Positions 51,643 through 60,249 of a stretch of DNA of 64,000 nt are shown one piece after another. A model generated the notes under the pieces. The model worked only from the letters and a program-made list of their open reading frames with translations. It did no database searches and was not told where the DNA came from. Both the position numbers and the translations under genes were made by a program. This stretch comes from Amycolatopsis sp. WQ 127309 (lineage in GTDB: Bacteria > Actinomycetota > Actinomycetes > Mycobacteriales > Pseudonocardiaceae), in the NCBI RefSeq assembly GCF_023023025.1, contig NZ_CP095481.1, forward strand, positions 10,863,001 through 10,927,000, given 5' to 3'. Numbering within the stretch: the first letter of the stretch is position 1; every line of letters begins with the position of its first letter.

Positions 51643-52404
51643 TCACATGCGCAGGTGGGACGCGCCGTTGAGGTCGAGGATCGCGCCGGACGCCCAGGTC
51701 GCGTCGGCGGAAGCCAGGTACAGCACGGCCGCCGCGACCTCCTCGGGCGTGCCGACCCGGCCGAACGGGCTCTGCGCGCGCAACGCGTCGTCGATGCGGT
51801 CCAGCTGGCGCTCGGTGGCGGTGAAGCCGGGCGCCACGGACGTCACCGCGATCCCGTGCGGCGCCAGCGACACGGCGAGGGACTGGCCGAACGCGTGCAG
51901 GGCGGCCTTGCTCGCGCCGTACGCCGGGTTGTCGGGCTCGCCGCGGAACGCGCCGCGTGAGCCGACGTTGACGATCCGGCCGGGCACCCCGCGGGTCATC
52001 AGGTGCCGGGCGACGCAGTAGCTGAGGTTGGCCGCGCCCAGCAGGTTGACGTCGACCGTGTGCCGCCAGATCCGCTGCCAGTCCGCGTAGGACACCCCGG
52101 TGACGGGGTGGGCCGTCTCCGGCGTCGGCGCGACACCCGCGTTGTTCACCAGGATGTCGACGCCGCCGAGCCCGGCCTCGGCCGTGTCGGCGATCCGCTG
52201 GGCGGCCGCCGGGTCGGCGAGGTCGCCGGTGACGAGCACGTGCCCGTCACCGGGCAGGGCGGCGAGCGTCGCCTCGGCGTCCGCCCGCCGGGTGCCGTAG
52301 TGGACGGCGACGCGGTGGCCGTTCGCCGCGAAGGCGCCGGCCACCGCGCGCCCGATGCCGCGGGACGCCCCGGTGACGAGGACGCCGTTCCCGGGTCCGC
52401 TCAC
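51643..52404 (-). CDS. Short-chain dehydrogenase/reductase
   Basis: A 253-residue classical SDR. The cofactor motif is VTGASRGIG near residues 10-18, NNAGVAP follows, and the catalytic YGASK is in PAYGASKAALHAF. A C-terminal SGAILDLNG completes the fold. It resembles 3-oxoacyl-ACP reductases but also many others. GTG 52404 overlaps the VOC stop (GTGA), so translation is coupled. The longer in-frame reading to 52485 is not needed. Confidence 0.9.
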   Translation of the reverse strand: MSGPGNGVLVTGASRGIGRAVAGAFAANGHRVAVHYGTRRADAEATLAALPGDGHVLVTGDLADPAAAQRIADTAEAGLGGVDILVNNAGVAPTPETAHPVTGVSYADWQRIWRHTVDVNLLGAANLSYCVARHLMTRGVPGRIVNVGSRGAFRGEPDNPAYGASKAALHAFGQSLAVSLAPHGIAVTSVAPGFTATERQLDRIDDALRAQSPFGRVGTPEEVAAAVLYLASADATWASGAILDLNGASHLRM

Positions 52405-52820
52405 AGCGCGAACAACTGCGACTCGTCGCGGAACGCCTTGAACTCCAGGGCGTTCCCGGCCGGGTCGTGCAGGAACATCGTCCACTGCTCACCCGGCTCG
52501 CCGGCGAAGCGCTGGTAGGGCTCGATGACGAACTCGGTGCCCGCGTCACGCAGCCGTCCGGCCAGGACGTGGAAGTCCTCGACGGTCAGCACCAGCCCGA
52601 AGTGCGGCACCGGGACGTCGTGGCCGTCGACGGGGTTGCGCCCGGCTTCGGCACGCGCCCCGGCGACGACGTGGGTGACGACCTGGTGGCCGCGGAAGTC
52701 CCAGTCGACCCACTTGTCGGCGGAACGGCCTTCGCTCAGGCCGAGCACACCGCCGTAGAAGGCGCGGGCGCGGCCCAAGTCGTCGACGGGGATGGCGAGG
52801 TGGAAGGCGGGACGGGTCAC
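52401..52820 (-). CDS. VOC-family (glyoxalase-like) protein
   Basis: A 139-residue metalloenzyme-fold protein. It begins AFHLAIPVDDLGRARAFYGGVLG, the usual VOC opening strand and helix, and ends with WTMFLHDPAGNALEFKAF, where Glu would be a metal ligand. The substrate is unknown. GTG 52820 follows TTGGAGG at six bases. It leads an operon with the SDR, preceded by a strong palindromic operator. Confidence 0.87.
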   Translation of the reverse strand: MTRPAFHLAIPVDDLGRARAFYGGVLGLSEGRSADKWVDWDFRGHQVVTHVVAGARAEAGRNPVDGHDVPVPHFGLVLTVEDFHVLAGRLRDAGTEFVIEPYQRFAGEPGEQWTMFLHDPAGNALEFKAFRDESQLFAL

Positions 52821-52864
52821 AGCGGTCCTCCAACAGGGTCGGCTGTCACCAGCCTGGAGCGATA

Positions 52865-52890
52865 ATGTCTTAATGTCAACATTGAGACAT
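52865..52890. promoter_or_regulatory. Palindromic operator upstream of the VOC-SDR operon
   Basis: ATGTCT-T-AATGT and ACATT-G-AGACAT (52865-52890) form a 26-bp inverted repeat with 11 of 12 positions matched per arm. The reverse strand within it reads TTGACA, a perfect -35 hexamer, though no clear -10 lies at the usual distance. It is 45 bp upstream of the VOC start. The regulator gene is not adjacent. Confidence 0.65.
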
Positions 52891-52935
52891 CAAAGGTGTG
52901 CCCGGGACCACTCGCGGTGGTCCCGGGCACACCGG

Positions 52936-53061
52936 TCAGCCGAAGAGCTGCACCAGTTTCAGGAACAGCTGGTAGACGCCGTAGCCGAAGGGCAGCACGA
53001 CCCACGCCCAGGCCAGCACGATCAGCGGGACGCGGTTGGGCCCGGTTTTCTGCTCGCTCAT
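52936..53061 (-). CDS. Transporter small subunit, 41 residues
   Basis: This very short gene codes for MSEQKTGPNRVPLIVL followed by one helix (AWAWVVLPFGYGVYQLF). Its ATG overlaps the stop of the OFA transporter as TGATG, so it is translationally coupled. I recall short single-helix proteins paired with this transporter group in actinobacteria. It may stabilise the transporter. Confidence 0.75.
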   Translation of the reverse strand: MSEQKTGPNRVPLIVLAWAWVVLPFGYGVYQLFLKLVQLFG

Positions 53062-54416
53062 CACGCCTCGCTCTTCGCGGTCTCGCCCGCCGCGGCGGGT
53101 TCGTGGAACTTCGCCTGCACCGGCCGCACCAGTTCGTTGGCCACGAAGCCGACCACCAGCAGGCCGATCATGATGTAGAACGACGTCGCGTAGAGGTCCG
53201 GGCCGGACTTGCCGGCCGACTTCTCGCTGTCGGCGATGGCGTTGACGATCAGCGGGCCGAGCACACCGGCGACCGACCACGCCGTGAGCAGCCGGCCGTG
53301 GATCGCGCCGACCTGGTAGGTGCCGAAGAGGTCCTTCAGGTACGCCGGGATCGTCGCGAACCCGCCGCCGTAGAACGACAGGATCACCATGGCGCACAGG
53401 ATGAACACGAGCTTCGACGAATTCGACGTCAGCGCGATCACCAGGTACAGCACCGCGCCGACACCGAGGTAGGTGCGGTAGATGTTCTTGCGCCCGATCG
53501 CGTCCGATGTGGACGACCAGACGAACCGGCCGAGCATGTTGCACAGCGACAGCAGCGCGACGAACCCGGCCGCCGCGGCCGCGCCGACCGGCGTCGAGGT
53601 GCCCTTGAAGAAGTCCACGATCATCGGGGACGCCTTCTCCAGGATCCCGATGCCCGCGGTCACGTTGAAGCACAGCACCACCCACAGCAGCCAGAACTGC
53701 GGCGTCTTGATGGCGTTGGCCGCCGAGACGTTCGCGGTGGAGATCATCGCCGTGCCGTGGTCGGTCTTCGGCTCCCAGCCCGCCGGCTTCCAGCCGTCGG
53801 CCGGGACCCGCACGATCAGCCAGCCGAGCGACATGAACGCCGCGTAGACGACGCCGTGGACCAGGAACGCCGTCGCGATGCTGCCGGTGGTCGGCGTGGT
53901 GCCGATCATCGACGACGACCACGGCGACGCGATCAGCGCGCCGCCGCCGAAGCCCATGATGGCGATGCCGGTGGCCATGCCCGGCCGGTCCGGGAACCAC
54001 TTGATCAGCGTCGAAACCGGGGAAATGTAGCCGATTCCGAGGCCGACGCCGCCGATCGCGCCGTATCCGACGACGACGAGCCAGAACTGCCCGGTCGCGA
54101 CACCGAGTGCCGAGACGAGGAATCCGGTGGCGAAGCAGCACATCGAGACGAACATGGCCCAGCGCGGGCCGTTCTTCTCGACGAGCGTGCCGCCGAACGC
54201 GGCGGACAGCCCGAGCATGACGATGCCGAGCTGGAACGGCAGCGAACTCTGCGTGCCGGTGAGGTGCATCGTCTTTTCGAGCGGGGTCTTGAAGACGCTC
54301 CACGCGTAGGCCTGCCCGATCGACAGGTGCACCGAGAGGGCCGCCGGGGGCACCAGCCAGCGCGTCCAGCCTGGGGGTGCGACGATCCGGGAACGGTCCA
54401 GGAAGCCGAGAGCCAT
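53061..54416 (-). CDS. OFA-family (oxalate/formate-type) MFS transporter
   Basis: A 451-residue membrane protein with twelve helices. The N-terminus SVHLSIGQAYAWSVFKTPLEK and the segments IGGVGLGIGYISPVSTLIKWF and DRPGMATGIAIMGFGGGALIA are characteristic of the OFA family (OxlT-like). It may move formate, oxalate or another monocarboxylate. ATG 54416 follows GGAGGGA. It is divergent from fdhD and overlaps a small subunit gene downstream. Confidence 0.92.
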   Translation of the reverse strand: MALGFLDRSRIVAPPGWTRWLVPPAALSVHLSIGQAYAWSVFKTPLEKTMHLTGTQSSLPFQLGIVMLGLSAAFGGTLVEKNGPRWAMFVSMCCFATGFLVSALGVATGQFWLVVVGYGAIGGVGLGIGYISPVSTLIKWFPDRPGMATGIAIMGFGGGALIASPWSSSMIGTTPTTGSIATAFLVHGVVYAAFMSLGWLIVRVPADGWKPAGWEPKTDHGTAMISTANVSAANAIKTPQFWLLWVVLCFNVTAGIGILEKASPMIVDFFKGTSTPVGAAAAAGFVALLSLCNMLGRFVWSSTSDAIGRKNIYRTYLGVGAVLYLVIALTSNSSKLVFILCAMVILSFYGGGFATIPAYLKDLFGTYQVGAIHGRLLTAWSVAGVLGPLIVNAIADSEKSAGKSGPDLYATSFYIMIGLLVVGFVANELVRPVQAKFHEPAAAGETAKSEA

Positions 54417-54452
54417 CGGATCCCTCCGTAGAGTGGGGATGATGGAGGGAAT

Positions 54453-54466
54453 GTATTACTAAATAC
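54453..54466. promoter_or_regulatory. AT-rich inverted repeat between the OFA transporter and fdhD
   Basis: GTATT-ACTA-AATAC is a 5-bp inverted repeat in the most AT-rich part of the 103-bp divergent spacer. It may be an operator or overlap promoter elements. The evidence is modest. Confidence 0.35.
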
Positions 54467-54519
54467 CCGGTGTTGCACCATGCGAGTGTCAAACTTTCCG
54501 ACGGCGAAGGGTGCGAGCG

Positions 54520-55344
54520 ATGGGCAGGGTGACCGTGCGGCGGCCGGTGCGGCGGATCACCGCGACCGGGGACCGGCGGCGTCCCGACTCGCTGGCCGCC
54601 GAAGAACCCCTCGAGCTGCGGGTCGGCGGCCGCGCCCTGTCGGTGACCATGCGCACCCCGGGCCACGACGTCGAACTGGCCCACGGCTTCCTGCTGTCCG
54701 AAGGCGTGATCGGCGGCCGCGAGGACATCGCGGTCGCCCGCTACTGCGACGGCGTCGACAACCAGGGCCGCAACACCTACAACGTCCTCGACATCGCGCT
54801 CGCGGCCGGCGTGCCGCCGCCGGACGTCGGCGTCGAGCGCAACTTCTACACGACGTCCTCGTGCGGGGTCTGCGGCAAGGCCGCGCTCGACGCGGTCAAG
54901 CTCAAGACGCGCTACTCCCCCGCCGGCGCCCCCTTCGCGGTGAAGAGCGAGACGCTCGCCACGCTGCCGGACGCGTTGCGCGCGCAGCAGAAGGTGTTCG
55001 CCAGCACCGGCGGGCTGCACGCGGCGGCCCTGTTCACCCCGGACGGCGGGATCGACGTCGTCCGCGAGGACGTCGGCCGGCACAACGCGGTCGACAAGGT
55101 GCTCGGCTGGGCCGTCATGGCGGGCCGGATCCCGGCGCCCGGACACGGCCTGCTGGTGTCCGGGCGGGTGTCGTTCGAGCTGGTGCAGAAAGCGGCGATG
55201 GCCGGGATCGGCTTGCTGGCCGCGGTGTCCGCGCCGTCGTCACTGGCCGTCGAACTGGCCGAGGAGAACGGCATGACGCTCATCGGCTTCCTGCGCGGCG
55301 AGTCGATGAACCTCTACACCGGCGACCACCGGGTCCTGACGTAG
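54520..55344 (+). CDS. fdhD: Formate dehydrogenase accessory sulfurtransferase FdhD
   Basis: FdhD moves sulfur to the molybdenum cofactor of formate dehydrogenases. It contains [28 protein letters not shown], and the catalytic loop SSCGVCGK with Cys115 and Cys118. [14 protein letters not shown] and a late [13 protein letters not shown] segment ([14 protein letters not shown]) complete the family pattern. ATG 54520 is preferred over GTG 54511 because GAAGG lies nine bases upstream. A partner enzyme is the oxidoreductase at 46.7 kb. Confidence 0.95.
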   Translation: MGRVTVRRPVRRITATGDRRRPDSLAAEEPLELRVGGRALSVTMRTPGHDVELAHGFLLSEGVIGGREDIAVARYCDGVDNQGRNTYNVLDIALAAGVPPPDVGVERNFYTTSSCGVCGKAALDAVKLKTRYSPAGAPFAVKSETLATLPDALRAQQKVFASTGGLHAAALFTPDGGIDVVREDVGRHNAVDKVLGWAVMAGRIPAPGHGLLVSGRVSFELVQKAAMAGIGLLAAVSAPSSLAVELAEENGMTLIGFLRGESMNLYTGDHRVLT

Positions 55345-55365
55345 GAACACCGGCCGGCGCGATCC

Positions 55366-56808
55366 TCACGGCGTGGCCGGCACCCAGTTGCCGTGGAAGC
55401 CGTGGGGCACCCGGTCCGGCAGGTGGACCGCGGCCACCGTCTCCAGCGTTCCCGCGTCGAGCAGGGTCAGGTCGCTGCGCTGCGTCGCCGGGTCGAAGAC
55501 GAAGCCGATCAGGACGCCGTCGTCCTCGGCCGCGTCGTCGTGGCACGGGACGAACACGAACTCGCCGGGCTGACGTCCGCCGCCGAACGCGCGCTCCTGC
55601 GCCGAGCCGGTCCGGAAGTCGTGCTTGAACAGCGAGCCGGCCGGGGTCGCGCCGCCGTCCGTGGCGATCGCGTAGCCGTAGCGGTGGCGGCGGCCGACGA
55701 GCCGCTCGTCCACGCGCGGGAACTCCTGGCCGCGGTCGTCGAGGCGCTCCTCGATGACCTTCCCGGCGGCGAGGTCGACGGTCCAGCGGTCCAGCGTCGG
55801 GCCGCCCTCGTCCGGGCCGTGCAGCTCGCGGTCGAACATCCGCGGGTGGCGGACGACCTCCAGGACGATGTCGTCGCCGTCGTCGTAGGCGTTGAGCGGG
55901 TGGAAGACGTAGCAGGGCTCGACGTCGAACCAGCGGACGTCGCCGTTGCCGCCTTCGCGCGGCATGACGCCGATCCGCGCCGGGTACTTCGGGTCCCAGC
56001 GGTAGGGCAGGCCGCCGTTCGCGCCGATCTTGCGGGCCATCATCGCGGACACCGGGTCCGGCACGCGCACCTTGCCGACCATCGCCGAGAGCACCAGCTT
56101 CGCGGGGGTGCGCAGCGCGCTGGGCACGTTGGCGGCCACGGCCATCTCGGCGTTGAACGTCACGGGCAGGTCGTAGAACACGACGTACCGCTCGGTCAGG
56201 GAGAAGTCGTGCATCATCGGCGAGCCGGTGACCTCGACGTCGACCGTGCGGCGGGCGTGGCCGGCGGCGTCGATCACGGAGTACTGGACCTTGTTGCCCA
56301 TGCCGAAGAAGTACGAGACGGCGTGCAGCTCGCCGGTGCGCGGGTCGCGCTTCGGGTGGGCGGTGTAGCCGCCGGGGAGCGTGCCGTCGAAGTCGCAGCG
56401 GCCGGCGGTGTCGAGCTCGTCGGTCAGCTCGTAGATCGGCGCGCCCGCCTCGACCAGTGCGAGGGTCTTGCCGGCGTGGCCGATGACGTTGGTGTTGGCG
56501 CCCAGCGCGTCGAGCCCGCAGAAGCGGCTCGCGTCCTCGCCGTTCAGCGTCGCCGTGACCGACGGGTTGCGCACCCAGCGGTTGCGGTACCACTCGGCCT
56601 TGCCGTCGCGCAGGCGGACGCCGTGGACCATGCCGTCGCCCATGAACCAGTGGTAGGCCGCCGGGTCCACTTCGGACAGCGGGTTCGGGCCGTTGCGCAG
56701 GTAACGGCCGTCGAGGAAGTCCGGGATCGACCCCGTGACGGCCAGCTCGGTGATCGTGTGTTCCCGGCTGACCGGGGCGAAGTTGCCTTCGAGGAACTTG
56801 GTGCCCAT
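55366..56808 (-). CDS. Carotenoid cleavage oxygenase family protein
   Basis: A 480-residue non-haem iron dioxygenase with the seven-bladed propeller fold. The four iron-binding His residues are His151 (TAHPKRD), His200 (PMMHDFSLT), His303 (VFHPLNAYD) and His472 (PHGFHGNW). The N-terminus DGRYLRNGPNP and HWFMGDGMVHGVRL is standard. It cleaves a carotenoid, apocarotenoid or stilbene-type double bond; the substrate is unknown. ATG 56808 follows GAGGGG. It is divergent from tetR with two operators between them. Confidence 0.93.
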   Translation of the reverse strand: MGTKFLEGNFAPVSREHTITELAVTGSIPDFLDGRYLRNGPNPLSEVDPAAYHWFMGDGMVHGVRLRDGKAEWYRNRWVRNPSVTATLNGEDASRFCGLDALGANTNVIGHAGKTLALVEAGAPIYELTDELDTAGRCDFDGTLPGGYTAHPKRDPRTGELHAVSYFFGMGNKVQYSVIDAAGHARRTVDVEVTGSPMMHDFSLTERYVVFYDLPVTFNAEMAVAANVPSALRTPAKLVLSAMVGKVRVPDPVSAMMARKIGANGGLPYRWDPKYPARIGVMPREGGNGDVRWFDVEPCYVFHPLNAYDDGDDIVLEVVRHPRMFDRELHGPDEGGPTLDRWTVDLAAGKVIEERLDDRGQEFPRVDERLVGRRHRYGYAIATDGGATPAGSLFKHDFRTGSAQERAFGGGRQPGEFVFVPCHDDAAEDDGVLIGFVFDPATQRSDLTLLDAGTLETVAAVHLPDRVPHGFHGNWVPATP

Positions 56809-56830
56809 GGCTGACCCCTCAGAACGTGCC

Positions 56831-56866
56831 ATAACTCGGTTATAGCTTCATTTATAACAGGGTTAT
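56831..56866. promoter_or_regulatory. Double TetR operator
   Basis: ATAACTCGGTTAT (56831-56843) and ATAACAGGGTTAT (56854-56866) are two perfect ATAAC-N3-GTTAT inverted repeats, 23 bp apart. They fill the gap between the oxygenase and tetR. A GATACT -10 at 56869-56874 ends seven bases before the tetR ATG, so the message may be leaderless and self-repressed. Confidence 0.8.
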
Positions 56867-56881
56867 GGGATACTGGCAAGC

Positions 56882-57589
56882 ATGAGCCCGAAACCGCGCG
56901 CGACCGAAGTCAAGGACCGGCTCGTCGACGCCGCCATCCGGCTGCTCGACGACGGCGGCCCCGAGTCGCTGCAGGCCCGCAAGCTGGCCGCGGAGGTCGG
57001 CGTCTCGACGATGGCCGTCTACACGCACTTCGGGGGCATGGCGGCGCTGGTCGACGAGGTGGCGCGGGTGGGGTTCCTGCGGCTGTCGGCGTGGCTGGGC
57101 GCGGTCACGGCGACCGACGACCCGGTGGCGGACATCTTCTCCCTGGCCCGCACCTACCGGCAGGCCGTCGCCGAGCAGCCGCAGCTGTTCGCCGTGACGT
57201 TCGGGCAGAGCGCACCCGGCGGCAAGCGCGCGACGCTCTCCGACCTCACCACCGAAGAGGGTCGTGAAGCCGCCCAGGAGGGCCTGGAGGCGTTCGAGCA
57301 CATCGTCCGGGCGACCGAACGGGCCATCGAGGCCGGACGGTTCCGGCCGGCCGACAAGTACCAGGCGGCGGCGCAGTTGTGGAGCGCACTGCACGGTTTC
57401 GTCACATTGGAGGCGTCCGGGCACTTCGGGCCCGGCGAACAGGGTATAGACCACATCTTGATACCCCTGGGCATCACCCTCGCGGTGGGGCTCGGGGACA
57501 CTGTGGACCAGGCCGGACGCTCGTCCGAGGCCGCGAAAGCGGCTTGGCGCGCGCGAATCGGAAACGCCGGGCAAGGTGGGAACGACTAA
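56882..57589 (+). CDS. TetR-family transcriptional regulator
   Basis: A 235-residue regulator. The N-terminal HTH is VKDRLVDAAIRLLDDGGPESLQ then VGVSTMAVYTHFGGMAALVDEV. A C-terminal ligand-binding helical domain of the WHG/TetR_C type follows (RFRPADKYQAAAQLWSALHGF). It is divergent from the carotenoid oxygenase, whose operators it should bind. No ribosome-binding site precedes the ATG. Confidence 0.93.
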   Translation: MSPKPRATEVKDRLVDAAIRLLDDGGPESLQARKLAAEVGVSTMAVYTHFGGMAALVDEVARVGFLRLSAWLGAVTATDDPVADIFSLARTYRQAVAEQPQLFAVTFGQSAPGGKRATLSDLTTEEGREAAQEGLEAFEHIVRATERAIEAGRFRPADKYQAAAQLWSALHGFVTLEASGHFGPGEQGIDHILIPLGITLAVGLGDTVDQAGRSSEAAKAAWRARIGNAGQGGND

Positions 57590-57669
57590 CCCGGCGGAGG
57601 ACAGGACGCGGGGGAACGCGGAGCGGGTGCGCGGCGTCCCAGGAAGTGGCAAGCGGGGGACGGAGACAG

Positions 57670-58776
57670 GTGAACGAGGAAGACGGGGACCGGGGCGACG
57701 CGCAGCGGCCCGAGGCCGAGCCTCAGGCCGCGGCCGGGGCACGCCCTGACGCGGTTTCCGGGGCCGGGGCAGGCTCTGAAGCACCGCTCAACGAAGACGA
57801 CCGCACGCCTACCGAGCCGGCTGGAGCCGACGAGGGTGTCGAGGCGCCGCCGACGTTGGGGAGCGCGGCGGTCCGGGACGCTCGGCGGTGGCTGAGCCGC
57901 CGTTCGGTGCTGATCGCGGGGGCGTCCGGGGTGGCCGTGGCCGGTCTCGCCGCGGGCACCGCCACCGGCAAGCTGCCCTTTAGCCAGGCCCTGCAGCGGG
58001 CGCTGGGCGTGGCGTCCTCGAACCCGACGACCCAGCTCGGCAGCACGCGCGTCGAGCGCGTCTACTCCGCGGCTCGCGGCCGGATGGTCGACCTCGTTTT
58101 CCTGCTGCCGTCGAAGACCCCGCCGCGCGGGCTGCCGATGTCGCTGATGCTGCACGGCCTGCACGGCAACGCCCGCAGCGCGGCCCCGACCGGCACCCTC
58201 AAGCAGCTCTCCAGCGACGTCGCCCGCAAGGCCGTCCCGGCGTACGGCTTCGTGGCCGTCGACGGCGGCGACAACTACTGGCACCAGGTGCACCCGAACG
58301 ACGACCCGATGGCGATGCTGCTCGAAGAGGTCCCCCAGTGGCTCCGCGCGCGCGGCTTCGCGGGTGACACCGGCCAGCCGTTCGCCTGCACGGGCGTCTC
58401 GATGGGCGGGTTCGGCGCGCTGCTGTACACCCGCCGCCGGGTGGAACGCCGCCAGCCGCCCGCGGCGGTCGCCACGCTGGCGCCGGCCCTCATCACGAAC
58501 TGGCCGGAGATGGCGAAGCGCCACATCTTCACGGGCATGGAGGACTGGGTGTCCCTCGACCCGCTGCGCCACATCGCCGAGACGGCGAGCGTCCCGAACG
58601 CCATCTGGTGCGGCACGGAGGACTCGTTCATCACCGGCGTCCGCCGCTACATCGACGTCGCCCACCCGGCGGTCGCCCACACGGCCCACGGCAAGCACGG
58701 GGACACGTTCAACAAGACGGTCGTGCCCAGCCTGGTCAGCTTCCTGGGCAAGCACGTCCCCCGCACCACCGCCTGA
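57670..58776 (+). CDS. Tat-exported putative esterase with long N-terminal extension
   Basis: A 368-residue alpha/beta-hydrolase-fold esterase. It opens with about 75 low-complexity, acidic residues before a twin-arginine signal (LSRRSVLIAGASGVAVAGLAAG). The hydrolase part has MSLMLHGLHGNARS, the nucleophile GVSMGGFGALLY, and a C-terminal catalytic His in GKHGDTFNK. The fold resembles antigen 85/esterase D relatives. The extension ahead of a Tat signal is unusual. GTG 57670 follows CGGAG. Confidence 0.82.
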   Translation: MNEEDGDRGDAQRPEAEPQAAAGARPDAVSGAGAGSEAPLNEDDRTPTEPAGADEGVEAPPTLGSAAVRDARRWLSRRSVLIAGASGVAVAGLAAGTATGKLPFSQALQRALGVASSNPTTQLGSTRVERVYSAARGRMVDLVFLLPSKTPPRGLPMSLMLHGLHGNARSAAPTGTLKQLSSDVARKAVPAYGFVAVDGGDNYWHQVHPNDDPMAMLLEEVPQWLRARGFAGDTGQPFACTGVSMGGFGALLYTRRRVERRQPPAAVATLAPALITNWPEMAKRHIFTGMEDWVSLDPLRHIAETASVPNAIWCGTEDSFITGVRRYIDVAHPAVAHTAHGKHGDTFNKTVVPSLVSFLGKHVPRTTA

Positions 58777-58804
58777 CCCCGCGTCCCTGGAGGGCCGGGG
58801 GCCT

Positions 58805-59725
58805 TCAGCAGCGGAAGTGGACCCGGGTCGTCGTGCGGCCCGGGACCCAGTACGTGCGGACCAGGTCGGCCAGGCGGTTGACCAGCAGCAACCCGCGCCC
58901 GCCGAGGGTGGCGGCCGGGGGTGGGACGCGGCCGGCCAGTGGCTCGGTGATCGTGCCGTCGTCGGTGACCTCCGCGACGACGTGCTCGTCCTCCGCCCAC
59001 AGCCGCAGGATGCCGGTGCCGCCGCCGTAGAGCACGCTGTTCGTGGTCAGCTCGGCGATCGCCAGCGCGAAGTCGTCCCGGCGCGGGCGGCGCAGGCCGT
59101 GGCGGGCCGCCCAGATCTCCGTGAAGCCGCGCAACGTCGCCAGCTGGCCCACGCCGAACTCGCGCTCGACGGCGGCCGCCGGGGACTCGAGGGGCCGGGT
59201 GAGGTCGGCGCGGACGCGGTCGGGGTCGTAGTGCGGGCTGACCGACCGGCCCGTCGGTTCCCACAGCTCCGGGTGGGTGCGGCCGGCGTCGGCCAGGACA
59301 CCGGGGGCCAGCGCCGCCGTGTCGTACGGGCAGAGGACCGCGACGGCCCGCCCCGCGAAGGCCGTGTTGATGAGCGCTTCGTGCAGCACGCAGGCCGGGT
59401 ACTCGGCGGCGGTCCGGCCGGGCCAGACCGGCTCGACCACGATCCGCACCGGGCCCACGTGTTCGCCCGCGAAGGCGAGCAGGACCGTCGGCAGGATCGC
59501 GCCGGGGTTGCGGCCCGCTTGGTGCAGGTCGATCAGCCGGACTTCGCCCGAACGGGGGCCGAGGGCCTTCTCGGCGAGCAGGAGGTTGCGGCCGGGAACG
59601 GCGATGGCGACCGGTTCGCCCCGGTCGAGGCCTTCGAGGAGGAACGGAACGACGCCGTCCAAGTACTCACTGTCACCACGGTAGAACAAGGCCGGATGCC
59701 GAAACGGGGTCAGGGCATCTACCAC
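58805..59725 (-). CDS. MEDS-domain regulator with anti-sigma-type ATPase
   Basis: A 306-residue cytoplasmic signalling protein. The N-terminal MEDS domain (ALFYRGDSEYLDGVVPFLLEGLDRGEPV, then ACVLHEALINTAF and VAVLCPYD) is followed by a HATPase domain. That domain contains FALAIAELTTNSVLYGG (N box), VTDDGTI (G1) and ATLGGRGLLLVNRLADLV (G2). Such proteins sense a ligand or stress and act on anti-sigma pathways. GTG 59725 lacks a clear ribosome-binding site. Confidence 0.88.
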   Translation of the reverse strand: MVDALTPFRHPALFYRGDSEYLDGVVPFLLEGLDRGEPVAIAVPGRNLLLAEKALGPRSGEVRLIDLHQAGRNPGAILPTVLLAFAGEHVGPVRIVVEPVWPGRTAAEYPACVLHEALINTAFAGRAVAVLCPYDTAALAPGVLADAGRTHPELWEPTGRSVSPHYDPDRVRADLTRPLESPAAAVEREFGVGQLATLRGFTEIWAARHGLRRPRRDDFALAIAELTTNSVLYGGGTGILRLWAEDEHVVAEVTDDGTITEPLAGRVPPPAATLGGRGLLLVNRLADLVRTYWVPGRTTTRVHFRC

Positions 59726-59781
59726 GGGAGGGTGCTACCCCGGCGCCGTGAACTTCAAACGGACCGGGCGGAGGAATCCGG

Positions 59782-60201
59782 TCACTCCACCCAGCGGCCG
59801 ACGACGGCGATGAGCCAGAAGCCCACGATCGTGGCGAGGCCGAAGAGGAGAACCCAGCTGAACAGCTGACGCCGGTCCCGGACGCCGCGGGCCTGCCAGA
59901 GGCCGTAGCCGGCGACGAGGAACAGCGGCACCGGGATCAGGGGCAACGGCGACAGCCGGGCGACCACGGCCACCACGCAGGTGCCGGTGCAGACGGCCAG
60001 CACGCCCATCAGGACGCGGTTCAGCCACCGGTACCGCTCGAAGGCGGACGCGATCACGCGTTCGCTCAGCTCACGGAACCCGAGCGGCCTCCCGGCCGGA
60101 GCGTCCCCGGCGGGTACCGGGGACGGCTCCGGCGGAGGCGGTGCCTGCACGCCTCCGCCAGGGGCCGTACCCCCGGTACCCGGGAAAGAGTCAGCAGTCA
60201 T
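59782..60201 (-). CDS. Small membrane protein, unknown function
   Basis: A 139-residue protein with a Pro/Gly-rich N-terminus of about 40 residues. A charged stretch (ELSERVIASAFERYRWLNR) and three predicted helices follow. I do not recognise the family. It lies between the MEDS regulator and clpX, on the same strand. Confidence 0.7.
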   Translation of the reverse strand: MTADSFPGTGGTAPGGGVQAPPPPEPSPVPAGDAPAGRPLGFRELSERVIASAFERYRWLNRVLMGVLAVCTGTCVVAVVARLSPLPLIPVPLFLVAGYGLWQARGVRDRRQLFSWVLLFGLATIVGFWLIAVVGRWVE

Positions 60202-60249
60202 TCAGCTTTCCTGTCGGGTCTCCGGGCCGGGTGCCCGGAGACGGCCGGG

